A stretch of DNA of 5,721 bases from an uncultured Peptostreptococcaceae bacterium (GTDB lineage: Bacteria > Bacillota > Clostridia > Peptostreptococcales > Anaerovoracaceae): positions 1 through 5,721 of the forward strand of contig CAJOQI010000006.1 in NCBI GenBank assembly GCA_905236895.1, written 5' to 3'. The notes under the pieces are model-generated. The model had not been told where the DNA came from, searched no databases, and saw nothing but the letters and a program-made list of their open reading frames with translations. Of the stretch, positions 1 through 5,200 are shown piece after piece (position 1 is the first letter of the stretch; every line of letters starts with the position of its first letter). The position numbers were made by a program, and so were the translations under genes.

Positions 1-147
1 ATGGGTGGTAAAGCCTGTCCATACGGACATGGATTTGCTCTTGTTAAAGGAGAGCACCATGAGAGTTCCTATGGGCAGATAGAGGAACAAAAGTATGAAC
101 CCAAGGTAGAGGCCTCTTAAAAATATACCGGCTTTGCTTTTCTTCAT
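1..147 (-). CDS. potC: Spermidine/putrescine ABC transporter permease PotC, N-terminal fragment (cut by window edge)
   Basis: Only the first 49 codons are visible; the frame stays open to the window edge. The translation starts MKKSKAGIFLRGLYLGF, continues through a hydrophobic helix (about residues 8-33) ending in YLPIGTLMVLSFNKS, and reaches VWTGFTTH. The pattern YLPI, then SFN, then W-x-GFT is typical of the PotC start, where the first membrane helix leads into the short extracytoplasmic segment. Its ATG overlaps the potB stop as ATGA, and an AAGGAGA ribosome binding site lies inside the potB 3' end at 160-166, so it is probably translationally coupled to potB. By family knowledge, PotC pairs with PotB to form the membrane channel of the polyamine importer powered by PotA. 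Position after potA and potB supports PotC rather than another binding-protein-dependent permease. The EAA loop lies outside the window and could not be checked. Confidence 0.9.
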   Translation of the reverse strand, partial: MKKSKAGIFLRGLYLGFILLFLYLPIGTLMVLSFNKSKSMSVWTGFTTH

Positions 148-956
148 ATGAGCGCCCCCTCTCCTTCTTTATCCAATCTGGTTAGGAGGGCCATACTGAT
201 TACGATAAAGATCATCATAACCAGGGAAAGGCCTGAACCAAGATGCCAGTTTCCTGCGGTGGTGAATTCCTGCTCTATGATATTACCGATAAGGTTTACC
301 TTGCCTCCTCCCAACATATTGGAAATGGCAAAGGTGGTAAGGGCAGGAACGAAAACCATGGTAATGCCGCTTGCGATTCCGGGGACGGAAAGGGGCAGAA
401 TAACGCTTCTAAGTACCTTCCCTTTGCTGGCTCCCAGATCGTAAGCCGCCTCTATTACAGCATTGTCAATTTTCAGCATGGCGTTATAGATTGGCAATAC
501 CATAAAGGGCAAGAAGTCATAGACCATGCCAAGGACTATGGCAATAGGCGTATTTATTATCTGAAGGGCCGGTAGATTGAAGACGGAGAGAATATCGTTA
601 ATCAATCCTCCTCTTTCCAACAAAACTCTCCATGCCATGGTTCTTAAAAGGAAGTTCATCCACATTGGCAAGATGAAGATGAATATCATGAATCCCTTCT
701 TGCCAATTTTGCTGTTTCTCAGTATGAGAGCAAGCGGAATGGCCATGATTAGACAAATCATGGTACTTATAAATGCCAGCAAAAGAGCCAGCCAAAGAGC
801 CTTGGCGTGTTCTGATGTGGCAATAGCCGTAATATTCTCGATTGTAAATGCCCCACTCCTATCCGTTAGGCCGTAATATGCAATCACAAGGAGAGGGATG
901 ATGGTCCCTGCGATTACAAATACTATGAAGGGAATGGCAAAGGGTTTCTTATACAT
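144..956 (-). CDS. potB: Spermidine/putrescine ABC transporter permease PotB
   Basis: This 270-residue integral membrane protein is a usual length for PotB. Hydrophobic segments fall near residues 6-28, 52-79, 88-110, 134-160, 187-212 and 240-259, giving six predicted helices. The cytoplasmic EAA loop that contacts the ATPase is clear at about 169-194: EAAYDLGAS, then a basic stretch, then ILPLSVPGI. The segment LPMWMNFLLRTMAW near 96-109 is also characteristic of PotB. By family knowledge it forms, with PotC, the transmembrane path for spermidine or putrescine import. The ATG at 954-956 lies inside the last codons of potA (8-bp overlap), and the purine-rich stretch encoding the Glu-rich potA tail supplies the ribosome binding site. 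The stop overlaps the potC start. Substrate preference between spermidine and putrescine cannot be read from the sequence. Confidence 0.95.
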   Translation of the reverse strand: MYKKPFAIPFIVFVIAGTIIPLLVIAYYGLTDRSGAFTIENITAIATSEHAKALWLALLLAFISTMICLIMAIPLALILRNSKIGKKGFMIFIFILPMWMNFLLRTMAWRVLLERGGLINDILSVFNLPALQIINTPIAIVLGMVYDFLPFMVLPIYNAMLKIDNAVIEAAYDLGASKGKVLRSVILPLSVPGIASGITMVFVPALTTFAISNMLGGGKVNLIGNIIEQEFTTAGNWHLGSGLSLVMMIFIVISMALLTRLDKEGEGALI

Positions 957-2019
957 CTACCTCGATGGCCTCCTCTTCCTTGGTCTTGGGCTTATGCATT
1001 ACCTGAATATTGAAGGGAATGACGTCAATGCTGACCTCCGTTCCCACGGGATAGCTGGTGGTATTCTGTGCAAGCCAGGTTAGACCGCCTGCCTCAATTT
1101 CCATTTCGTAATAAACGCCGATAAAGATATTGTGGGTAACCACTCCATCCACTCTTCCCTGTCCCGGCTTTCCGATTACTATATCCTCTGGCCTTATCAT
1201 TACGTCCACGGGACGGTTTCTGCCGAATCCCTCGTCCACGCATTCGAAAATGGTGTCGCCGATTTTTACAACTTTGTCTTCCACCATAAGGGAGTCAATA
1301 ATATTGCTGTCTCCAATAAAGTCAGCAACGAAAGCGTTTTCAGGCTCGTTATAGATTTCCTCCGGTGTTCCCATCTGCTGGATATATCCACCGTTCATTA
1401 CCACAACCTTATCGCTCATGGTTAGAGCTTCTTCCTGATCGTGGGTTACATAGAGGAAGGTGATGCCAAGTTCGTTCTTAAGTCTAATAAGCTCGTATTG
1501 CATCTCCTGACGGAGCTTAAGGTCCAGAGCTCCAAGAGGTTCGTCAAGAAGCAGGGCCTTGGGCTCGTTTACTATGGCTCTCGCCATGGCAATTCTCTGC
1601 TGCTGTCCTCCGGAAAGGGAGTCTATCTTCCTTCTCTCATAACCGTCCAGATTCACCAGCTTGAGAGCGTATTTAATCTTATCTCTAATATATTCGTCAG
1701 TCTTTCCGCTTATCTTAAGGCCAAAAGCAATATTCTGCTCCACATTCATATGGGGGAACAAAGCGTATTTCTGAAATACCGTATTGATATGCCTTTTGTT
1801 TGGGGGCACATCGGTAATATCCTGGCCTTCGAAATAAACCCTACCCTCATCCGGAGTTTCGAATCCGCCGACGATTCTAAGGGTTGTGGTCTTGCCGCAA
1901 CCGGAGGGTCCAAGAAGTGTTACGAATTCGTTTTGATTAATGGTAAGATCAAAATTATCAAGTACCATTGTGTCTTCAAAGGATTTGCTTATTCCTTTAA
2001 GTTCGATTAATGATGACAT
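949..2019 (-). CDS. potA: Spermidine/putrescine ABC transporter ATP-binding protein PotA
   Basis: This 356-residue protein is the cytoplasmic ATPase of the polyamine importer. All ABC motifs are intact: Walker A GPSGCGKTT (37-45), Q-loop VFQ (Q83) followed by KYALFPHMNV, signature LSGGQ (135-139), Walker B LLLDE (156-160), D-loop GALD (163-166) and H-loop VTHDQ (H193). After about residue 235 comes FIGDSNII and a TOBE-type regulatory domain with MIRPEDI (274-280), as in PotA/MalK-type ATPases. The stretch GQDITDVPPNKRHINTVFQ is typical of PotA among these paralogues. The C-terminus ends in a Glu-rich tail, EEEAIEVDV, whose codons carry the ribosome binding site of potB. The start at 2019 is fixed by a strong AAAGGAGGT site at 2027-2035. 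The preceding regulator gene ends only 18 bases upstream, so the two are almost certainly cotranscribed. Confidence 0.97.
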   Translation of the reverse strand: MSSLIELKGISKSFEDTMVLDNFDLTINQNEFVTLLGPSGCGKTTTLRIVGGFETPDEGRVYFEGQDITDVPPNKRHINTVFQKYALFPHMNVEQNIAFGLKISGKTDEYIRDKIKYALKLVNLDGYERRKIDSLSGGQQQRIAMARAIVNEPKALLLDEPLGALDLKLRQEMQYELIRLKNELGITFLYVTHDQEEALTMSDKVVVMNGGYIQQMGTPEEIYNEPENAFVADFIGDSNIIDSLMVEDKVVKIGDTIFECVDEGFGRNRPVDVMIRPEDIVIGKPGQGRVDGVVTHNIFIGVYYEMEIEAGGLTWLAQNTTSYPVGTEVSIDVIPFNIQVMHKPKTKEEEAIEVDV

Positions 2020-2026
2020 TCTTTTT

Positions 2027-2035
2027 ACCTCCTTT
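2027..2035 (-). promoter_or_regulatory. Ribosome binding site of potA
   Basis: On the minus strand the sequence reads AAAGGAGGT, seven bases before the potA ATG. It is a near-perfect Shine-Dalgarno match and the best in the window. It sits immediately after the stop codon of the XRE-cupin regulator (TAA at 2038-2040). PotA may therefore be translated more strongly than the regulator, whose own site is weaker. That difference in output is an inference. Confidence 0.9.
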
Positions 2036-2037
2036 CC

Positions 2038-2577
2038 TTAAAAGCTTGGCGGATTGCTAACCCATATGATGGTTGCTCCGCTTTCAGATGATAAATAGTG
2101 AGTTTTATTGGATTCGTAGTAGAAGCTTTCTCCTGCTTTCACAGGATATTCATCTTCTCCCATATGGATTAGGATTTCTCCCTCCAAGACATAGCCGAAT
2201 TCCTCTCCCTCATGGGGATCGTCCTCAGCAGTTCTCCCCTTCTTTTTAAGGGTCAGTCTGATGGGCTCCATGGAGTTCTGCTGAGCGGTGGGGATAATCC
2301 ATTCCACCTTGTTCTTAAGATCTCCATCCACCTTTTCAAAATAGTCCTCTTCACCGAAGACTATCTGCTGTTCCTTTTCCTCAGCAAAGAATTCCGCAAC
2401 GGTAACTCCCAGGCATTGGAGAATATCTTCCAGCGTTGAAATAGACGGAGATGTAAGGTTTCTCTCCAACTGAGAAATAAATCCTTTGCTAAGCTCCGCC
2501 CTGTCGGCCAACTCCTCTTGGGTAAGACCGTTTTTCACTCTTAATTCTTTAATTCTTTCGCCTATATCTATGGACAT
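2038..2577 (-). CDS. XRE-family transcriptional regulator with C-terminal cupin domain (PuuR-like), probable pot operon regulator
   Basis: The protein is 179 residues from the chosen start. An N-terminal XRE helix-turn-helix spans about residues 7-61: IGERIKELRVKNGLTQEELA, then recognition helix SKGFISQLERN at 30-40, then SPSISTLEDILQCLGV. A cupin_2-type beta-barrel follows at about 104-175, with PHEGEEFGYVLEGEI, then YPVKAGESFYYESNKTH; H122, E126 and H160 sit where cupin metal or ligand residues often lie. This is the general layout of PuuR and other small-molecule-sensing regulators. The gene is first in the operon with potABC, so it probably controls polyamine uptake and itself; ligand identity is inference. 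An ATG four codons upstream (2587-2589) has no ribosome binding site, whereas the ATG at 2575-2577 is preceded by TGGAG with a 6-base gap, so the shorter start is preferred. Confidence 0.93.
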   Translation of the reverse strand: MSIDIGERIKELRVKNGLTQEELADRAELSKGFISQLERNLTSPSISTLEDILQCLGVTVAEFFAEEKEQQIVFGEEDYFEKVDGDLKNKVEWIIPTAQQNSMEPIRLTLKKKGRTAEDDPHEGEEFGYVLEGEILIHMGEDEYPVKAGESFYYESNKTHYLSSESGATIIWVSNPPSF

Positions 2578-2583
2578 TTTCCG

Positions 2584-2588
2584 CTCCA
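2584..2588 (-). promoter_or_regulatory. Ribosome binding site that decides the regulator start
   Basis: TGGAG on the minus strand lies six bases before the ATG at 2575-2577. It would be buried inside the coding region if the upstream ATG at 2587-2589 were used. The bases ahead of that upstream ATG (TTTGTTCTTGA) contain no Shine-Dalgarno match. The site therefore favours the 179-residue product over a 183-residue one. Confidence 0.6.
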
Positions 2589-2604
2589 TTCAAGAACAAA
2601 GATT

Positions 2605-2633
2605 CTAAACTTTTGGTTTAGGAATACTAAACC
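2605..2633 (-). promoter_or_regulatory. Operator-like array of three alternating CTAAAC/GTTTAG half-sites
   Basis: A perfect 7-bp inverted repeat, GGTTTAG-5-CTAAACC (2615-2621 and 2627-2633), is followed on the gene side by a further half-site, CTAAAC on the plus strand, at 2605-2610. The six-base half-sites begin at 2605, 2616 and 2627, exactly 11 bp apart, in alternating orientation. Any two neighbours therefore form a dyad with a 5-bp spacer. The array begins about 8 bp downstream of the -10 box of the regulator promoter and covers the probable transcription start and early leader, which fits repression. The adjacent XRE-cupin protein is the obvious candidate to bind it. Symmetry and spacing are seen directly; binding and autoregulation are inferred. 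Confidence 0.7.
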
Positions 2634-2641
2634 GCCATATG

Positions 2642-2669
2642 ATTATATAACATGTGAATTATTAGTCAA
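2642..2669 (-). promoter_or_regulatory. Sigma-A-type promoter of the regulator-potABC operon
   Basis: On the minus strand, -35 TTGACT (2664-2669) and a perfect -10 TATAAT (2642-2647) are separated by 16 bp. Transcription is expected to begin near 2635, leaving a leader of about 55-60 bases before the regulator ATG at 2577. The -35 box starts 15 bases after the U-tract of the terminator of the preceding CarD-like gene, so that terminator and this promoter isolate the two units. The operator-like half-sites lie directly downstream. Confidence 0.85.
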
Positions 2670-2683
2670 GATGGAAATGAAAT

Positions 2684-2713
2684 AAAAAAACAGGGCCACT
2701 ACAGATAGCCCTG
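2684..2713 (-). terminator. Rho-independent terminator of the CarD-like gene
   Basis: On the minus strand, CAGGGC (2708-2713) pairs with GCCCTG (2691-2696) across an 11-base loop, followed at once by seven T residues (2690-2684). The hairpin lies about 30 bases after the stop codon of the CarD-like gene. The stem is short (6 bp, four of them G-C), but the U-tract is strong and correctly placed. Confidence 0.85.
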
Positions 2714-2742
2714 AACTTCGTAACTACACCCTATATATGCGC

Positions 2743-3237
2743 CTATAATTTCTCGCTTAGCAGATCCGCAACTTCTTCTCTTTCCTTCCCCAAGGATGCG
2801 GCCAGCTCTCCATAAAGCAGATCCTCGGCCAGTTTCATAAAACGTCTGTCAATCTGGCCCAGTTTTTTGTTCTTCTTTTCGGCATCCCTTTCCTTTTTAC
2901 GGACGCTTTTAATAAGACCTACCAAGGCCTGACAATCGTGCTGATCGATTATATCCTGATAATGCTGGGATAACTGCTGTAAGCTCTGAGGATTAAAGCT
3001 CTTAACCTTTACGCCACCCACATCCTCAATAAGCTTCTTTGCCTCTTTGGCGCTTATTATGGACCTGATGGACAGATTCTCTCCGTCCACGGGAGCATAG
3101 ATAGTTCCGCTTTGATAAAGGGGCTCCAGGAAATAGTATTTCCAGCCTTGCTCCAGAGCAAAATCCGGCGTGCCGATCTTGGAGACGCGGCAAACCCCGG
3201 TAGTGCCATACATTACTAAATCCTTTTCTTTGAACAT
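2743..3237 (-). CDS. CarD/CdnL-like RNA polymerase-binding transcriptional regulator
   Basis: The 164-residue protein opens with a CarD_TRCF (RNA polymerase interaction) domain at about 1-60: MFKEKDLVMYGTTGVCRV, then YYFLEPLYQSGTIYAPVD, then a basic segment ISAKEAKKL. A helical, highly charged C-terminal half follows (about 80-164), ending with the typical segment KLAEDLLYGELAASLG and EEVADLL. CarD-family proteins bind the beta subunit of RNA polymerase and affect open promoter complex stability. The only Trp is W32 in the N-terminal domain; the helical domain lacks the Trp that mycobacterial and myxobacterial CarD/CdnL insert at the promoter bubble edge, as seems common in clostridial members. 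An in-frame TGA two codons upstream fixes ATG 3237 as the earliest start. No good ribosome binding site precedes it. The gene has its own promoter and terminator. Target genes are unknown. Confidence 0.9.
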   Translation of the reverse strand: MFKEKDLVMYGTTGVCRVSKIGTPDFALEQGWKYYFLEPLYQSGTIYAPVDGENLSIRSIISAKEAKKLIEDVGGVKVKSFNPQSLQQLSQHYQDIIDQHDCQALVGLIKSVRKKERDAEKKNKKLGQIDRRFMKLAEDLLYGELAASLGKEREEVADLLSEKL

Positions 3238-3285
3238 TAGAGATCACGTCCATTTTCTTCTACGGAAAAGCTTATATCTACTGAT

Positions 3286-3294
3286 ATTATAGCA
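3286..3294 (-). promoter_or_regulatory. Extended -10 promoter of the CarD-like gene
   Basis: On the minus strand the sequence reads TGCTATAAT: a perfect -10 box (3286-3291) with the TGn extension one base upstream. The region 17 bases further up offers only TTACTT, a poor -35 match, so this is best read as an extended -10 promoter. Upstream A/T tracts at about 3295-3330 may assist. Transcription would begin near 3279, giving a leader of about 42 bases. Confidence 0.75.
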
Positions 3295-3330
3295 TTTTTT
3301 CAAGAAAAAAGTAAGTTTTCTTTATTTTCT

Positions 3331-3361
3331 AAAAGAACAGCGGCAGCCCTCAGGCTGCCGC
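3331..3361 (-). terminator. Rho-independent terminator after the NhaC-family gene
   Basis: A perfect 9-bp G-C-rich stem, GCGGCAGCC (3353-3361 on the minus strand) with GGCTGCCGC (3340-3348), closes a 4-base loop and is followed by TGTTCTTTT. It lies about 25 bases beyond the transporter stop codon (TAG at 3387-3389). The U-tract is interrupted, so termination may depend mainly on the very stable stem. The order of stem then T-tract fits the minus strand; plus-strand read-through would meet no downstream T-tract. Confidence 0.85.
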
Positions 3362-3386
3362 ATAATACTTACTTCTAAACTATTTT

Positions 3387-5039
3387 CTATTTAGCACCTT
3401 CTACTGTAGGCTCTTTACCGAATATGGATTTAAGAACGAACATTACTCCAAACATCATGAGGATGGCGATTGGAAGGGCAATGAATATGTTCTTGAAGAA
3501 GCCTGCCAGAATGTATGCCACAAAGGATACGGCAGCAACCGTAAGTGCATATGGCAGTTGGGTGCTTACGTGGTTAATATGGTTACTCTGGGCACCTGCA
3601 GATGCCATGATAGTTGTATCTGAAATAGGTGAGCAGTGGTCTCCGCAAACAGCCCCGGCCATAGCTGCTGACATTGAGAGGATCAGCATTGTATCGTTGG
3701 TTCCCTGGAAGATTGGGACTACGATAGGAATCAGAATACCGAAGGTACCCCAGGAGGTTCCTGTTGCGAAAGAAAGACCAACTGCGATGGCGAAGATGAT
3801 TGCGGGCAGGAAGTTCATAAAGCCTTCTGCACCGTTCATAACCAGAGCCTCTACGAACTGCTTTGCTCCAAGGCTGTCTGTCATGGTCTTTAAGGTCCAA
3901 GCGAATACCAGGATCATGATTGCAGGTACCATATTCTTAAATCCTTCGGGGAAGCAGTACATTGACTCCTTAAGGGTCAGAACTCTTCTTACAAGATACC
4001 AAACAGTGGTAAAGAGAAGAGCTACCATGCTTCCAATGGAAAGACCAACAGCTGCATCAGCATCGGAGAAGGCTTCGATAAAGCCTGCTCCATCAAAGAA
4101 TCCGCCTGAATAAAGCAGGAATACTATGCAGAGAACGATGAGTGCGATTACCGGAAGTATCATATCGATAACCTTGCCCTTGCCTTCAACAACATCTTGC
4201 TTGGCATCCTCATAAGGTCTATCCGCTGTTGTATAGAGATCGTTATGCAGAATTGCATTCTTTTCATGAAGAGCCATGGGGCCGTAATCGAATTTCATGA
4301 TTACGATGCAGAGCATCATGATTATTGTAAGGATTGCATAGAAGTTATATGGAATGCAGCGAATGAAGAGCTGGAATCCATCCTCACCTTCCACAAATCC
4401 CGTAACTGCTGCAGCCCAGGATGATACGGGTGCTATGATGCATATGGGAGCTGCTGTGGCGTCGATCAGGTATGCCAGCTTTGCTCTTGATACATGATGC
4501 TTATCCGTAACGGGGCGCATTACAGAACCTACTGTCAGACAGTTGAAATAGTCGTCAACAAAGATCAGGCATCCCAGCAGAATTGATGTGAGCTGGGCTC
4601 CTTCTCTGGTCTTGATGCGATTCTCAGCCCATCTACCGAAGGCTGCGGATGCGCCGGTTCTGTTCATCATGGCAACCAGCCATCCAAGGCATACAAGGAA
4701 GACCAGAATTCCCATATTGTAGGCATCTGCAGCATTTCCAACGATTCCGTCGTTCATAACATGCTCCAGAATACCGAAGATGGCATCCTTACCTCCCCCT
4801 AGTCCAATTGACCAAAGAATTGCACCGGATAGAATACCGATAAAGAGTGAACTATATACTTCCTTGGTAATAAGGGCCAAAGCTATAGCGATAACGGGCG
4901 GTAGCAACGACCAAATCGTAGCATAGAGATTTGGTGTATACTCATCTCCTCCATCAGCCATGGCAATGATCGGCAACGCTAAAACAAGCATCAGGGTCAA
5001 GCCAATGATGAAGAAGGATCTGGCTTTTCTGTTTTTCAT
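3387..5039 (-). CDS. NhaC-family Na+/H+ antiporter-type transporter
   Basis: From the preferred start the protein has 550 residues and many hydrophobic helices, within the usual range for this family. Recognisable segments are SLLPPVIAIALALITKEVY (about 44-62), FVDDYFNCLTVGSVMRPVTD (160-179), DATAAPICIIAPVSSWAA (193-210), SFATGTSWGTFGILIPI (423-439) and GDHCSPISDTTIMASAG (466-482). The last two are hallmark NhaC/MleN regions with polar residues likely to line the ion path. Residues about 250-290 form a charged, presumably cytoplasmic loop. The first helix is followed by AMADGG and resembles a cleavable signal peptide (possible cut after A28). By family such proteins exchange Na+ for H+, some coupled to organic acids or amino acids; substrate is not resolved. 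An ATG at 5061-5063 would add eight residues but has no ribosome binding site. The gene stands alone between its own promoter and terminator. Confidence 0.9.
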   Translation of the reverse strand: MKNRKARSFFIIGLTLMLVLALPIIAMADGGDEYTPNLYATIWSLLPPVIAIALALITKEVYSSLFIGILSGAILWSIGLGGGKDAIFGILEHVMNDGIVGNAADAYNMGILVFLVCLGWLVAMMNRTGASAAFGRWAENRIKTREGAQLTSILLGCLIFVDDYFNCLTVGSVMRPVTDKHHVSRAKLAYLIDATAAPICIIAPVSSWAAAVTGFVEGEDGFQLFIRCIPYNFYAILTIIMMLCIVIMKFDYGPMALHEKNAILHNDLYTTADRPYEDAKQDVVEGKGKVIDMILPVIALIVLCIVFLLYSGGFFDGAGFIEAFSDADAAVGLSIGSMVALLFTTVWYLVRRVLTLKESMYCFPEGFKNMVPAIMILVFAWTLKTMTDSLGAKQFVEALVMNGAEGFMNFLPAIIFAIAVGLSFATGTSWGTFGILIPIVVPIFQGTNDTMLILSMSAAMAGAVCGDHCSPISDTTIMASAGAQSNHINHVSTQLPYALTVAAVSFVAYILAGFFKNIFIALPIAILMMFGVMFVLKSIFGKEPTVEGAK

Positions 5040-5050
5040 AACAAATAATG

Positions 5051-5057
5051 TCTCCTT
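5051..5057 (-). promoter_or_regulatory. Ribosome binding site within the annotated-start region of the NhaC-family gene
   Basis: AAGGAGA on the minus strand lies 11 bases before the ATG at 5037-5039. It falls after the earlier in-frame ATG at 5061-5063, so it can only serve the later start. The gap is longer than ideal, which leaves the start choice open, but the earlier ATG has no Shine-Dalgarno match in front of it. Confidence 0.55.
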
Positions 5058-5091
5058 ATTCATAATACGTCGAACACATCTCTATATTGAA

Positions 5092-5119
5092 AGTATATCC
5101 TTTATTCATTGCTCATCAA
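5092..5119 (-). promoter_or_regulatory. Probable promoter of the NhaC-family gene
   Basis: On the minus strand, -35 TTGATG (5114-5119) and -10 TATACT (5092-5097) are spaced by 16 bp. Each is a good but imperfect match (4/6 and 5/6). Transcription would begin near 5085, about 45 bases before the preferred ATG. A second possible set lies just upstream, TTGACT at 5140-5145 with the weak TTTATT at 5118-5123. The intergenic stretch 5064-5200 otherwise shows no convincing terminator for the preceding gene, so read-through from it is possible. Confidence 0.55.
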
Positions 5120-5200
5120 TAAAAAGCAGATATAAATGTAGTCAATTAGGAGTATTCATTCTATCGGATGTGCAAAATCCACAAATAATTTTATCAATGA

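Noticed and set aside
1441..2010. A 189-codon open frame on the plus strand
   Set aside because: It lies entirely antisense to potA, whose ABC motifs are all intact; the plus-strand translation shows no recognisable domain and no good ribosome binding site was seen.
3026..3253. A 75-codon minus-strand frame starting upstream of the CarD-like gene
   Set aside because: It overlaps the CarD coding region in another frame, is rich in Arg and Gly in the manner of a frame shadow, and has no ribosome binding site. It is kept only as a possible leader effect in the findings.
3295..3310. Inverted repeat TTTTTTC-AA-GAAAAAA upstream of the CarD-like promoter -10
   Set aside because: It is a pair of A/T tracts in a spacer region, easily arising from base composition, and has no G-C stem to act as a terminator. 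It is more likely to affect promoter curvature than to be a binding site.
3375..3380. A further CTAAAC half-site just after the NhaC-family stop codon
   Set aside because: It is a single six-base match without a partner at the 5-bp spacing and lies between a stop codon and a terminator, so chance is the simplest explanation.
3424..4113. A 229-codon open frame on the plus strand, and a 105-codon minus-strand frame at 3583-3900
   Set aside because: Both overlap the NhaC-family gene in other frames. Their translations look like codon-bias shadows rather than proteins.
5064..5160. Possible riboswitch or sodium-responsive leader before the NhaC-family gene
   Set aside because: The predicted leader is only about 45 bases, AT-rich and without stable stems, too short for the known classes.
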